Positions 32,286 to 41,122 of a DNA stretch of 64,000 bases are shown one piece after another (the stretch's first letter is position 1; each line of letters begins with the position of its first letter). Under the pieces are notes generated by a model, which worked only from the letters and a program-made list of their open reading frames with translations, had not been told where the DNA came from and made no database searches. The DNA comes from UMGS1696 sp045643285 (GTDB lineage: Bacteria; Bacillota; Clostridia; Oscillospirales; CAG-272), in assembly GCA_045643285.1 (NCBI GenBank), contig JAZUKN010000002.1:1-64000 (forward strand). Direction: 5' to 3'. The position numbers were made by a program, and so were the translations under genes.

Positions 32286-33623
32286 TCACCTGCCTGCACC
32301 GATAAGCGTTTTCAGTGTACTGCCGTCCGATTTTCTCTCCGATCCCGCATTTTTCATAAAGGTTTTGCCGAAGTATTCGCCGCACGACGAAAGCTCAGAT
32401 TCTATCCGCATCAGTCGGTTGTATTTCGCGCTTCTCTCGGCTCTCACAGGCGCGCCTGTCTTTATGAATCCGGCGTTCAGCGCGACTGCAATGTCGGCGA
32501 TCGTCGTGTCCGAGGTCTCTCCGGAACGGTGAGAGATTATTGTCGCGTAGCCGTTACGCTTTGCCATATTCACAACGTTTACCGTCTCCGAAAGCGTGCC
32601 TATCTGGTTCGGTTTTATGAGAATGGAGTTCGCGCGTCCGCCGTCGATGCCGTGCTGTAATTTTTTCGGATTCGTCACAAAGTAGTCGTCACCGACGAGC
32701 ATTATTTTCTTGCCGAGCCGCGCAGTCATCTCGTCCCAGCCTTCGTCATCGTCCTCGCCCTGACCGTCCTCCACTGAAATGAGCGGATATTTTTCGCACA
32801 ACCGCTCGATGCGTGAGATTAGCGTGTCCGAGTCAAGCGTCTCGCCGGACTTTGGCAGAGAATATCTGCGCCCGTTCTCCCACTCGCTTGACGCAACATC
32901 AAGCGCGATTTTTACGTCATCTGTCGTGTAGCCTGCTTTTTCGATCGCGCGGATGATATATTCTATTGCCGAGTCAGTCGACGGAAGATCGGGAGCAAAG
33001 CCGCCCTCGTCGCCGACTGTCGTCGTGAAACCGTCGGCTTTCAATATGCCGCCGAGCGCGTGGCAGATCTCCGCACCTGCCCGTACCGCTTCCGAAAACG
33101 ACGGCAGACCGACGGGAACGATCATGAATTCCTGCACGTCGAGGCGGTTTGAAGCGTGCGCGCCGCCGTTCAGAATGTTCATCATCGGGACGGGCAGAAC
33201 AAAGCCCTGCACGCCGCCGATGTAACGGTAGAGGGGAAGAGAATAGTGCATCGCCGCCGCTTTTGCCGCCGCAAGTGAGACTGCGAGCACCGCATTTGCG
33301 CCGAGACGGGTCTTGTTTTCGGTGCCGTCGAGAGAGATGAGCCGCGCGTCGACCGACGGAGATTCGCAACGTATACCGGATAGCGCGGAGTTTATTTCAC
33401 CGTTCACGCCGTCGACTGCCGAGAGAACGCCTTTGCCGTCGAAGCGACGTTTGTCGCCGTCGCGCTTTTCATGAGCCTCGTATTTGCCGGTTGACGCACC
33501 CGACGGAGCCGCCGCAACGCCGAAAGAGCCGTCTTCCAGCCGTACTGTTGCTTCTACTGTGGGATTTCCGCGAGAATCGAGTATTTCCCGCGCCGTGATT
33601 TTTTCGATTTTGTTTGACTGCAT
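32286..33623 (-). CDS. eno: enolase
   Basis: A 445-residue glycolytic enzyme converting 2-phosphoglycerate to phosphoenolpyruvate. Motifs: the N-terminal RGNPTVEATVRLEDGSFG, the metal and catalytic region VGDEGGFAPDL, SVEDGQGEDD, the lysine of LIKPNQIGTLSE, ISHRSGETSDTTIADIAVA and TGAPVRAERSAKYNRLMRIE. GGAGGTATTTTTTT precedes the ATG. It is monocistronic here, its 5' side facing the hairpin repeats. One proline in LIKPNQIG replaces the more common valine, with the catalytic lysine kept. Confidence 0.97.
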   Translation of the reverse strand: MQSNKIEKITAREILDSRGNPTVEATVRLEDGSFGVAAAPSGASTGKYEAHEKRDGDKRRFDGKGVLSAVDGVNGEINSALSGIRCESPSVDARLISLDGTENKTRLGANAVLAVSLAAAKAAAMHYSLPLYRYIGGVQGFVLPVPMMNILNGGAHASNRLDVQEFMIVPVGLPSFSEAVRAGAEICHALGGILKADGFTTTVGDEGGFAPDLPSTDSAIEYIIRAIEKAGYTTDDVKIALDVASSEWENGRRYSLPKSGETLDSDTLISRIERLCEKYPLISVEDGQGEDDDEGWDEMTARLGKKIMLVGDDYFVTNPKKLQHGIDGGRANSILIKPNQIGTLSETVNVVNMAKRNGYATIISHRSGETSDTTIADIAVALNAGFIKTGAPVRAERSAKYNRLMRIESELSSCGEYFGKTFMKNAGSERKSDGSTLKTLIGAGR

Positions 33624-33792
33624 AAAAAAATACCTCCTTGAAATACTTCACGGAAGTATCGGCAAAAATAAGAGGGAATTATTCACGGGGGAGGGAATAT
33701 TTTGCGCCGAGGCGCATATAAATGAATTGAAGAAGACTTCACGGCTGTGCGTGAAACTACACGTTTCCTTTTCCCTGTCGCCGAATGAATTT

Positions 33793-34070
33793 GCACTTTC
33801 TTTATATAGGCAAAAGGAAGAAAACGTCGTGTACGTTTTCAAATTGTTTTTTCCACTGCGCGTGGGGCGCACAACCGAGTTTACTTCGTAAACTCGACGA
33901 GATGCTCCGCATCTCGGTGAGTCACTTTCGCGGACTCTTTGTGAATTCACACGACTTAGGGGGAAGGTCGCTTCGCTCTATTCACGCCTACCGACTTCGT
34001 GAACGAAGTCGTCGAGATGCTCCGCATCTCGGTTGAACCCCTTTGTTACAAAGTAATTGCAAATATTATG
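33793..34070 (-). repeat. hairpin-array repeat, copy R1
   Basis: A copy in minus orientation. Reading leftward from 34070 it starts with GCAATTACTTTGTAACAAAG and GGGG, then has stems CGAGATG/CATCTCG, GACTTCG/CGAAGTC, a second CGAGATG hairpin, GAGTTTAC/GTAAACTC, and ends with GAAAACGT/ACGTTTTC followed by TCTTCCTTTTGCCTATATAA. It holds no credible gene. GAGTTTAC-GAA-GTAAACTC differs from R2 and R4 by paired changes that keep the stem. Together with R1b it fills most of the 33624-34392 gap; the remaining bases show nothing I recognise. Confidence 0.8.
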
Positions 34071-34164
34071 TGAAACTTTTCATTTATTAACGATTAAGTT
34101 ATACTTTGTAATGAGCGTCAGAGCGCTATTATTAACGACCTAAGTCCTCTTCATCGTCGCACTC

Positions 34165-34318
34165 TCTTTGTAACAAAGGGGATTCCAAAGGGGGAATTGA
34201 CGTCAGTCCTTCCCCCCCTTTGGCGGGTAGATTGACAAGGAGGCGACGTTCGCATCCTTGTCCGCTGTCCGCGTAGGACAAATCAATAAAATCGAAAACA
34301 CGAAGTGTTTTCTACCTC
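34165..34318 (+). repeat. hairpin-array repeat, copy R1b
   Basis: A shorter copy in plus orientation: CTTTGTAACAAAGGGGATT, then CCAAAGGGGG.../...CCCCCCTTTGG, GCGTAGGACAAAT and the end hairpin GAAAACACGAAGTGTTTTC with TACCT. The left flank (34105-34164) resembles the one before R2 at 41160-41220. It lies just upstream of the LysM-GH18 gene. Confidence 0.75.
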
Positions 34319-34392
34319 ACAAAATAATATAACAAAAGCAAAACATAAGTTTTATTATTTTTCCAAAAATAACCCTTCCGGAGGAACCACTC

Positions 34393-35691
34393 ATGCAAAT
34401 CTACACCGTAAAAAGCGGAGATACCGTCTATTCCGTCGCACGCGAGTACGGTACATCTCCGTCACGAATCATCACCGATAACCTTCTCGAAAACCCCGGG
34501 CGGCTCGTCGTCGGGCAGGACCTCATCATCCTTTCCCCGACGGAGACATATACCGTCCGCGGAGGAGATACGCTGTTGTCGATTGCCCGACAGTTCGGCA
34601 CTGACCTCCTCGCACTGTACCGAAATAACCCCGTTCTCGGCGGCAAACCCACAGTCTATCCCGGTCAGACGCTCAATATCTTCTACGAAACGCCTCCGCT
34701 CGGACGTATCGCCTCAAACGGGTACGCCTATACGACGATCGACCGCGATGTTCTCCGCCGTACACTGCCGTATCTCACATATCTGTCGGTTTTCTCATAC
34801 GGCATTGACGGCGACGGAAACCTCATCCCACCCGGAAACGGAGAAGAAGAGATCGTCTCGCTCGCACGCGAATATTCCGCCGTGCCGCTTCTTGTTCTGA
34901 CATCCCTCGGCACGGATGGCAAGTTCTCTCCGGCGACAGTCGAGCGTGTGCTGTCCGATTCCGCCGCCGCACAGACAGTCACCGATAATATCGTCCGCAC
35001 CGTTTCCGAAAAAGGCTACGGCGGTGTAGACGTCGACTTCGAGTATGTCCCAGCCGAATACGCAACTGCTTACGCCGATTTTGTATCCGGTCTGACCGAA
35101 GCACTCGGCGGAGATTATCCCGTTTTCGTCTCGCTTGCACCGAAAACGAGCGCCGACCAACCCGGACTCCTCTACGAAGGGCATAGCTATCCGCTTCTTG
35201 CCGATGCCGCAGACAGAGCACTGCTGATGACTTACGAATGGGGCTACACCTACGGACCGCCGCTTCCCGTGTCGCCGCTCAATCAGGTGCGTCGCGTCGT
35301 CGACTACGCCGTCAGTGAGACGGATGCTGACCGCCTGTTCCTCGGAGTGCCGAACTACGGCTACGACTGGGCGCTTCCGTATGTACGAGGCGAATCGAAG
35401 GCGCAGTCGCTCGGCAATGTTGCGGCTGTTGAGCTTGCACTTCAAAAGAAAGCCGAGATAAAGTACGACGAAGCGGCGGCATCCCCGTTCTTCACGTATT
35501 ACGACAGACCGGAAACGTACTCCGATGCCGTCGGTCACGTCGTGTGGTTCGAGAACGCACGCTCTGCTGACGCGATGCTCCGACTTGTGAACGAGTACGG
35601 GCTGTACGGCGCAGGCGTGTGGAATCTGACAAGATATTTCCCGGCACTGTGGACGGTCATGAACTCGCTTTACGAGATAGAGAAGCAGTAA
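34393..35691 (+). CDS. LysM-GH18 spore cortex-type hydrolase (YaaH/SleL-like)
   Basis: A 432-residue protein. Two LysM domains (about 2-47 and 51-96; YTVKSGDTVYSVAREYGTS, YTVRGGDTLLSIARQFGTD) are followed by a GH18 domain (about 105-425) whose active motif is GVDVDFE (catalytic Glu near 217). No signal peptide. This architecture is that of YaaH/SleL N-acetylglucosaminidases acting on spore cortex muropeptides. GGAGGAAC precedes the ATG. Expression timing is not evident from the sequence. Confidence 0.9.
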   Translation: MQIYTVKSGDTVYSVAREYGTSPSRIITDNLLENPGRLVVGQDLIILSPTETYTVRGGDTLLSIARQFGTDLLALYRNNPVLGGKPTVYPGQTLNIFYETPPLGRIASNGYAYTTIDRDVLRRTLPYLTYLSVFSYGIDGDGNLIPPGNGEEEIVSLAREYSAVPLLVLTSLGTDGKFSPATVERVLSDSAAAQTVTDNIVRTVSEKGYGGVDVDFEYVPAEYATAYADFVSGLTEALGGDYPVFVSLAPKTSADQPGLLYEGHSYPLLADAADRALLMTYEWGYTYGPPLPVSPLNQVRRVVDYAVSETDADRLFLGVPNYGYDWALPYVRGESKAQSLGNVAAVELALQKKAEIKYDEAAASPFFTYYDRPETYSDAVGHVVWFENARSADAMLRLVNEYGLYGAGVWNLTRYFPALWTVMNSLYEIEKQ

Positions 35692-35695
35692 AACA

Positions 35696-35733
35696 AAAAC
35701 ATCCTGCAGTCCATTCGGGTTCGCAGTATGTTT
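35696..35733. terminator. degenerate terminator copy after the LysM-GH18 gene
   Basis: ACATCCTGCA and CGCAGTATGT form an imperfect stem with a CATTCGGG loop, a partly decayed copy of the stem at 35837-35877. Between the two copies lies a GGCTCCCTCCGGGAGG / CTCCGC hairpin segment (35783-35820). Confidence 0.5.
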
Positions 35734-35834
35734 CAGCCTGATGACATAAAAAATAACTGAATAATAGATTTGCAAAAACCAAGGCTCCCTCCGGGAGGGG
35801 GCTCCGCGTAGCGGTGGAGGAGAAAGCGGAAAGA

Positions 35835-35877
35835 ACAAAAACATCCTGCATTCCTTTCGGGTTTGCAGGATGTTTTT
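35835..35877. terminator. bidirectional terminator before the 2-hydroxyacid dehydrogenase
   Basis: AAAAACATCCTGCA (35837-35850) pairs with TGCAGGATGTTTTT (35864-35877). It serves the LysM-GH18 gene and, leftward, the dehydrogenase. Confidence 0.85.
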
Positions 35878-35886
35878 CGTCTCAGA

Positions 35887-36843
35887 TCAAAAAACTCTGT
35901 TGATCCCTTCGCCTGTCTTTACAAACGAGCCGAGATTGTCGTCGAGAATCTGCATCAGACGCTTTCTTGCTTCGATAGACGTCCACGCGCAGTGCGGAGT
36001 GATCAGAGCGTGCGGCGCGGTCAGCAGGGGATTTGCGGGATCGGCCGGCTCTTTTGCGAGAACGTCCGCGCCGAATCCCGACAGCTTGCCCGATCTCAGC
36101 GCGTCTGCGACATCGGCTTCGTTCATTACGGCACCGCGCGACGTGTTGATTATCGCCGCACCGTCCTTCATTTTTGCGATGAAATCACGGTTCACCATTC
36201 CGCGCGTCTCATCTGTCAAAGGACAGTGGAACGAAATGAAATCACTCTCTCTGAGAAGCTCATCCGGCGTGACGAAACGGATTCCGTCGACTTCTCCGTC
36301 GGTTTTCGAGCGTTTTGTCGCAAGAACGGTCATACCCATCGCCTGACAGAGCCGTGCGAATCTCATTCCGATAGCACCGCAGCCGTACACACCGGCGACC
36401 TTGCCGTCAAGCTCGGTGAAACGGTTGACCTGGTACTGAAAACCGGGAACGCCTGTCCACTTGCCGCTTTTTACGATGTTTCTGTAGCCGTCCATGTCGA
36501 ACGCTATCGCAAGCATCAGAGAGAACGCGAGCTGTGCGACGGACGCGGACGAATATCCCAGCACGTTGCAGACCTCAACTCCGTGAGCGCGGCAGGCTTT
36601 TACGTCGATCATGTCGTAGCCCGTGCCGAGCGCGGAGACGTACTTCAGATTCGGACAAGCCGCGAGAACGCTTTCTCCGATTTTGATTCTGTTAGTGAAT
36701 ACGAAATCCGCATCCCCGATCTTTTCGGGGGCTTCTTCGTTCGTCATGTTGTCGTATACGGTCACGTCGCCGTATTTTTTGAGCCAATCCCACGAAAGAT
36801 CTCCCGGATTGACCGCAAATCCGTCGGTAATAACAGTTTTCAT
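35887..36843 (-). CDS. D-isomer specific 2-hydroxyacid dehydrogenase
   Basis: A 318-residue NAD-dependent dehydrogenase. The Rossmann motif GCGAIGMRFARLCQAMG (about 152-168) binds NAD. The catalytic residues are Arg in NTSRGAVMNE (near 235), Glu in GADVLAKEP (near 264) and His in PHCAW (near 286). It reduces or oxidises a 2-keto/2-hydroxy acid such as pyruvate, hydroxypyruvate or glyoxylate; the substrate cannot be told. GGAGGACTAAGC precedes the start. Alone in its transcript, it ends at the shared terminator. Confidence 0.9.
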   Translation of the reverse strand: MKTVITDGFAVNPGDLSWDWLKKYGDVTVYDNMTNEEAPEKIGDADFVFTNRIKIGESVLAACPNLKYVSALGTGYDMIDVKACRAHGVEVCNVLGYSSASVAQLAFSLMLAIAFDMDGYRNIVKSGKWTGVPGFQYQVNRFTELDGKVAGVYGCGAIGMRFARLCQAMGMTVLATKRSKTDGEVDGIRFVTPDELLRESDFISFHCPLTDETRGMVNRDFIAKMKDGAAIINTSRGAVMNEADVADALRSGKLSGFGADVLAKEPADPANPLLTAPHALITPHCAWTSIEARKRLMQILDDNLGSFVKTGEGINRVF

Positions 36844-36867
36844 TTTGCTTAGTCCTCCAATTATGTT

Positions 36868-37019
36868 ATAAGTTATGATTGTCCTTCGGACAAGTTATGA
36901 TATTACTTCGTAATAGTGATGATTGTCCTTCGGACAAACGATGATACGACTGCGTCGTAACTGTGCGAAACACAACATAGTTGCGAAGCATCATCCATCG
37001 TGTTACGCAGTAACTCATC
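36868..37019. repeat. hairpin-array repeat, family T, copy T1
   Basis: Short perfect hairpins separated by (C)GATGAT: TTGTCCTTCGGACAA twice, ATTACTTCGTAAT, ACGACTGCGTCGT and a CGTGTTACGCAG-type end. The pattern also appears at 41035 and 60312. No gene is evident. Confidence 0.7.
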
Positions 37020-37890
37020 ACTCTTTTATTATCTCTTCTCCGTCGAGCACGAACAGCCCGTAGCCTTCGCCGCTGATACAGCCGTGCGCCGCGAGATAGT
37101 CAGCCATGTTTCTCTGCAGGGAGTTGTCGCGCGGAAGTGTTGCAGGCTCGTAGCTGTCCCGTCTCCCGAACACACGCCACAGATTGCTGCTGTACGCCCG
37201 TTCGTCGTAGAATAATATCTCGTAGTCGTCCATGAAATCGTGGATGTTCGACTTTTCCGGCAGAAATTCGCGGTTCTTCGGATATATCAGCCATGTGTGC
37301 GTCACAAAAGCGCGCTTTCCGTTCAGTCCGAAGAAGCGGTACGCCAGCCTGTACGATTCAAGCACGTCTTCGTGGACGAGAGGACCGTCCTCCGGAATAT
37401 GTATGTTTATTACTTCGTCGCCGCCATTCAGCGTGATACCGTGACCGGTGTATGTGAAGCCCATAGGGAATTTCTTCCGCTCGAACTGCAGCCGCCCGAG
37501 ACGGAAAACGTGCGGATCGGTGAAGTTGTTCAGCCATTCGTATGCGTAAACTCCGATATGCCCCCTCTCAAGACAGCACCGCTTCGCCCAGATGGTGATG
37601 TCTTTCTGCGATGCGTAGTAAATCTCGTCCGATATGCCGAGAGAATCGTATCTCTTTTTCGAGTCGACGGCGCACATTACACAGACTGCGAGCATTACCG
37701 TGTCAAGCGGCTCACCCATTTTTTCGGCGAGGGAAATATACCCGTCTTCGGCGCATCTGTCGGCGTCGATTTTTTTGTAGTCGTCGTAAAAATCCGCTTC
37801 TATCCTGCCGATAAGCGGAAAAATGACATTTCGGTATTCTTCCGGAAAATCTATTCTATCTGAAAAGTATTCAAGTGTGCCTATTGTCAT
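37018..37890 (-). CDS. acyltransferase-domain protein (DUF5596-type)
   Basis: A 290-residue cytoplasmic protein with no membrane segment. A helical N-terminal part (about 1-130) leads to a GNAT-like C-terminal half with GRLQFERKKFPMG, INIHIPEDGPL, HTWLIYPKN and ILFYDERAY. This arrangement is that of two-domain acyltransferase-like proteins found in Clostridia; the substrate is unknown. GAGGTTTTT precedes the ATG. It lies alone between repeat T1 and a short gap (37891-38004) in which I see nothing. Confidence 0.55.
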   Translation of the reverse strand: MTIGTLEYFSDRIDFPEEYRNVIFPLIGRIEADFYDDYKKIDADRCAEDGYISLAEKMGEPLDTVMLAVCVMCAVDSKKRYDSLGISDEIYYASQKDITIWAKRCCLERGHIGVYAYEWLNNFTDPHVFRLGRLQFERKKFPMGFTYTGHGITLNGGDEVINIHIPEDGPLVHEDVLESYRLAYRFFGLNGKRAFVTHTWLIYPKNREFLPEKSNIHDFMDDYEILFYDERAYSSNLWRVFGRRDSYEPATLPRDNSLQRNMADYLAAHGCISGEGYGLFVLDGEEIIKE

Positions 37891-38004
37891 CGCAAAAACC
37901 TCGCATTTGTTTCTGCGAATATTTTAACATTACGCCGCCGAAAAGTCAAGATAAAGAGCGCGCCGCCTTGACAAATCACGCATTTTTTACTAAAATATAA
38001 TATA

Positions 38005-38337
38005 TCAGTTTACTTTTTCGCCGACTGCGTAACCGTCCCTGAAGCATACCGTAACTGCACGGCGGCGAGAGAGCATACCGGTGACGCTGAATGAGAGACG
38101 CAGAGTAACGCTTGTTTCACCGCCGTCCTCACCGACTTCATAATTGCAGAAAAAGCGCGAGTGCCGCCCGTTTTCCGAAAGAAGCGAGTCGGCGTACAGG
38201 TAAATCTCCCCGAGCAGTGATTCCATAAAATCGTTCATTCGTGCGGATGCGGAAAGATCCTCCCCCGAGAAGCAGGGAAGAGTGAGCCGCATCAGCCCGT
38301 TTTCAGCGTATTCAACGGTGTAATCGGTGACGTTCAT
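38005..38337 (-). CDS. small conserved-looking protein, unknown function
   Basis: A 110-residue protein with beta-rich, Ser/Tyr patterns (MNVTDYTVEYAENGLMRLTLPCF, SVTLRLSFSVTGML), similar in feel to DUF3298-type domains but not firmly assigned. There is no signal peptide. GGAGATTTTTT precedes the ATG at 38337; it diverges from rarA, whose start is 44 bases away. It is real by codon use and site, but its role is unknown. Confidence 0.55.
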   Translation of the reverse strand: MNVTDYTVEYAENGLMRLTLPCFSGEDLSASARMNDFMESLLGEIYLYADSLLSENGRHSRFFCNYEVGEDGGETSVTLRLSFSVTGMLSRRRAVTVCFRDGYAVGEKVN

Positions 38338-38380
38338 AAAAAATCTCCGGATAGAAAAAATATACAGAAAGGCAGAGAAT

Positions 38381-39613
38381 ATGCAGAATTTATCTCCGCT
38401 TGCCGACAGAGTACGCCCGACCTCGTTCGACGAGATAGCGGGACAGACGCATCTTTTCGGCGAAAACGGCGTACTCAGGAAAATGATAGAGCGCGGCGTG
38501 ATCCCGTCGATGATATTCTTCGGTCCTCCCGGATGCGGCAAGACTACAGCCGCGTCGATAATCGCCGGACTTTGCGGCAAAACTCTTTATAAGCTCAACG
38601 CGACTACCGCATCTCTCCAGGACATCCGCGACGTCGCCCACGACACTTCGTCCATTATGGGGCAGAACGGTGTTGTGCTGTACCTCGACGAGATACAGTA
38701 TTTCAACAAAAAACAGCAGCAGTCGCTTCTCGAATACCTTGAGGACGGCAGAATAACGCTGATCGCCTCGACGACAGAGAACCCCTATTACTATATATAT
38801 GATGCACTTCTCTCAAGATGTTCGGTTTTTGAATTCAAGCACGTAAAGAATGAAGACATTGAAGCGCGCGTGAGAACGGTAGCAGAGAGGGAGTACCCCG
38901 ACGTGGTCTTCCCGGACGACGCATACCGCGCCATAGCCGATTCCGCAGGCGGAGACGTTCGCCGCTCGATGAACACGCTCGAAGTTGCCGTGAATCTCGC
39001 AACGGACATTGACGGCAAAAAGACCGTTTCTGCGGAGGACATACGTTCGCTTACTCCGTCTGTCGCACAGTCGAACTTCGACCGCGACGGAGACGTGCAT
39101 TACGATCTTCTTTCCTGCCTCCAGAAGTCGATACGCGGCTCCGATCCCGACGCGGCGGTGTTCTATCTCGCGCGTCTTCTCGCAGGAGGAGATCTCATAT
39201 CACCGTGCCGCCGACTAATGGTCATAGCGAGCGAGGACATAGGACCGGCATACCCCATGGCGCCCGTTATAGTCAAGGCGTGCGTGGACGCGGCAAGAGA
39301 ACTCGGACTTCCCGAAGCACGCATACCGCTTGCGAATGCCGCCGTTATCCTTGCGACCGCACCGAAGTCAAATTCCGCAAATGAAGCACTGTGCGCCGCC
39401 GAAGAAGACATCCACGCAGGACTCGGCTCGGATATTCCGAAACATCTTCACGCGCCGAAGTTCGTCGGGTACAAATATCCGCACGTTTATCCGAACCACT
39501 GGGTGGATCAGCAGTACCTCCCCGACAGCGTAAAGGATAAAAAATACTATCACTTCGGCGAAAACAAGACCGAACAGGCGGCGGAAGAGTATTGGAAAAA
39601 GATAAAGAAATAA
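38381..39613 (+). CDS. rarA: replication-associated recombination protein RarA (MgsA)
   Basis: A 410-residue AAA+ ATPase acting at stalled replication forks. Walker A GPPGCGKTT (about 48-56), DEIQYFNKKQQQSLLEYLEDG (Walker B region), LIASTTENPYYYIYDALLSRCSVFEF (sensor 1), and a C-terminal tetramerisation part with MVIASEDIGPAYPMA and YKYPHVYPNHWVDQQYLP. The start at 38381 follows GAAAGG; a longer in-frame start is less likely. It ends at a terminator (39626-39651). Confidence 0.95.
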   Translation: MQNLSPLADRVRPTSFDEIAGQTHLFGENGVLRKMIERGVIPSMIFFGPPGCGKTTAASIIAGLCGKTLYKLNATTASLQDIRDVAHDTSSIMGQNGVVLYLDEIQYFNKKQQQSLLEYLEDGRITLIASTTENPYYYIYDALLSRCSVFEFKHVKNEDIEARVRTVAEREYPDVVFPDDAYRAIADSAGGDVRRSMNTLEVAVNLATDIDGKKTVSAEDIRSLTPSVAQSNFDRDGDVHYDLLSCLQKSIRGSDPDAAVFYLARLLAGGDLISPCRRLMVIASEDIGPAYPMAPVIVKACVDAARELGLPEARIPLANAAVILATAPKSNSANEALCAAEEDIHAGLGSDIPKHLHAPKFVGYKYPHVYPNHWVDQQYLPDSVKDKKYYHFGENKTEQAAEEYWKKIKK

Positions 39614-39625
39614 TTCCCGAAAAAG

Positions 39626-39651
39626 TGCAGAGTAAACGCTCTGCATTTTTT
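39626..39651 (+). terminator. rarA terminator
   Basis: TGCAGAG (39626-39632) pairs with CTCTGCA (39639-39645), followed by a T run. Confidence 0.9.
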
Positions 39652-39687
39652 GTGTTTTTCGTTCTCCGGCAAAGCTCATAAAAATAC

Positions 39688-39716
39688 TTGAAAAAAACGA
39701 ACTTATGTGTTATAAT
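39688..39716 (+). promoter_or_regulatory. coaE promoter
   Basis: TTGAAA (39688-39693), 17-base spacer and TATAAT (39711-39716). Confidence 0.8.
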
Positions 39717-39765
39717 ATATAATGTATATTTGTTGAAGTCTCGGAAAATTACGGCAGGTGGCGGT

Positions 39766-40425
39766 ATGAACAGCAGAAAAACAACGGCTCCGATGCTCGT
39801 CGGACTGTGCGGTCGCAGCGGATCGGGTAAGGGTTACGTCTCCGAAAAATTTCTCGTGCGCGGGATCCCGTCCGTAGATACGGATGCCGTATACCGCACG
39901 CTGACAGCACCGTCGGACACGCTCTCGCCGTGTATGAAAGAGCTGTGTGAACGTTTCGGCGACAGCGTGAGAAACGAAGACAATTCACTCAACCGCGCCG
40001 TAATGCGTTCTCTCGTTTTCGGAGGAGATGCCGAAGCACTCGACGACCTCAATCGAATCACCCACGCGCACATCCTCCGCGAAACGAAGAAAACAGCGCG
40101 GAGACTGTATAAAGAGGGGAACGATATCGTCCTCATCGACGCGCCTCTGCTATATGAAAGCGGATTCGACAAATTCTGCGCGGCAGTGGTTGCGGTGACT
40201 GCGCCGGAAGAAAAGATCATATCACGTATCATGCGCCGCGACGGTGTGACGCGAGAGCAGGCGGAAGCAAGACTCAGAACGCAGAAGCCCGTCTCGGAGC
40301 TGACCGATCGCGCGGATTACGTCATAGTGAACGGCGGAGTCGACAACGAAATGGAAAAACAGCTCGACGAATGCGTGAGAGGACTCTGCGATCTGTACTG
40401 CAATATTAAAGGAAAGACAAAATGA
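39766..40425 (+). CDS. coaE: dephospho-CoA kinase
   Basis: A 219-residue kinase for the last step of coenzyme A synthesis. The P-loop is GRSGSGKG (about 16-23), followed by GIPSVDTDAVYRTL, LNRAVMRSLVFGGDAEALDDLNRITHAHI, LIDAPLLYESGF and RMRRDGVTREQAEAR-like sequence (IMRRDGVTREQAEARL), and DYVIVNGG. The ATG at 39766 follows AGGTGG. It overlaps the pseudo-transglycosylase gene by four bases. Confidence 0.95.
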   Translation: MNSRKTTAPMLVGLCGRSGSGKGYVSEKFLVRGIPSVDTDAVYRTLTAPSDTLSPCMKELCERFGDSVRNEDNSLNRAVMRSLVFGGDAEALDDLNRITHAHILRETKKTARRLYKEGNDIVLIDAPLLYESGFDKFCAAVVAVTAPEEKIISRIMRRDGVTREQAEARLRTQKPVSELTDRADYVIVNGGVDNEMEKQLDECVRGLCDLYCNIKGKTK

Positions 40426-41006
40426 GACTTAAAAATACCGTACAAAAAACCGTGGCGATAGTCGTTATCGTACTGCTCGCCGTTCTTTTCGGGTATCTCT
40501 ATCAGGTCATCGGGCATAGCTCAGACCTAAAAAAGCATCCGCGTGAATATACCGAATATGTCGAACGATTCGCCGCGGAATACGGCGTTCCGGAGCAGGT
40601 CATTTATGCGTCGGTGCTTAATATGAGCGGATTTCAGAGCAACCTCGTCTCGGACGACGGACGGATAGGACTTATGCAGATGACGCCTGAGACGCTCCGA
40701 TCCCTTACCGTGATGACAAAGGAAACGCAGGAGAGCGGAATCCTCTACGACCCGGAGACGAACATCCGCTACGGGACGTATATGATGTCGTACCTCTTTA
40801 CGAAGTATAACCGCTGGAAGACGGTAGTCGCCATTATGCTGACGGACGAAAAAACGGTCACGGAATGGATGAAAGATTCCGCGAATACGGACGAGCAGGG
40901 AAACCTCACGTCAATACCGGATAAATCCGTCGCCGCACGGGTACAGGCAATCGAAGAAGATATTGAGATGTACTCGAAACTGTATTATAGCAGTAATGAA
41001 CGATGA
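40422..41006 (+). CDS. lytic transglycosylase-like protein lacking the catalytic Glu
   Basis: A 194-residue protein with an N-terminal membrane segment (about 10-32) and an SLT domain (about 45-190), so the domain lies outside the membrane. IGLMQMTPETL, NIRYGTYMMSYLFTKY and the surrounding helices match the fold. The catalytic Glu of the ESGF motif is replaced: VLNMSGFQ has Met68 where Glu is expected, as the codon ATG shows. It is thus probably not an active transglycosylase; it may bind glycan or scaffold others. It follows coaE with an ATGA overlap, as does the active homologue in other Clostridia. Confidence 0.75.
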   Translation: MRLKNTVQKTVAIVVIVLLAVLFGYLYQVIGHSSDLKKHPREYTEYVERFAAEYGVPEQVIYASVLNMSGFQSNLVSDDGRIGLMQMTPETLRSLTVMTKETQESGILYDPETNIRYGTYMMSYLFTKYNRWKTVVAIMLTDEKTVTEWMKDSANTDEQGNLTSIPDKSVAARVQAIEEDIEMYSKLYYSSNER

Positions 41007-41034
41007 GGTAATTGCAAGTTGCAAATGGCAAATC

Positions 41035-41122
41035 AGGAAGTTATGATTGCCTGCGGCAAACGATGATGACGGCGCAACGATGATACGCTTTGCGTAACGA
41101 TGATTGCGCTCCGCGCAAGTTG
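41035..41122 (+). repeat. hairpin-array repeat, family T, copy T2
   Basis: (A)CGATGAT-separated hairpins TTGCCTGCGGCAA, GACGGCGC-type, ACGCTTTGCGT and TTGCGCTCCGCGCAA. It is followed without a break by a 90-base segment (41123-41212) also seen after T3, and then by R2. Confidence 0.7.

Noticed and set aside
33793..34318. CRISPR array
   Set aside because: The hairpins are irregular in length and spacing, with no constant repeat and unique spacers, and no cas gene is nearby.
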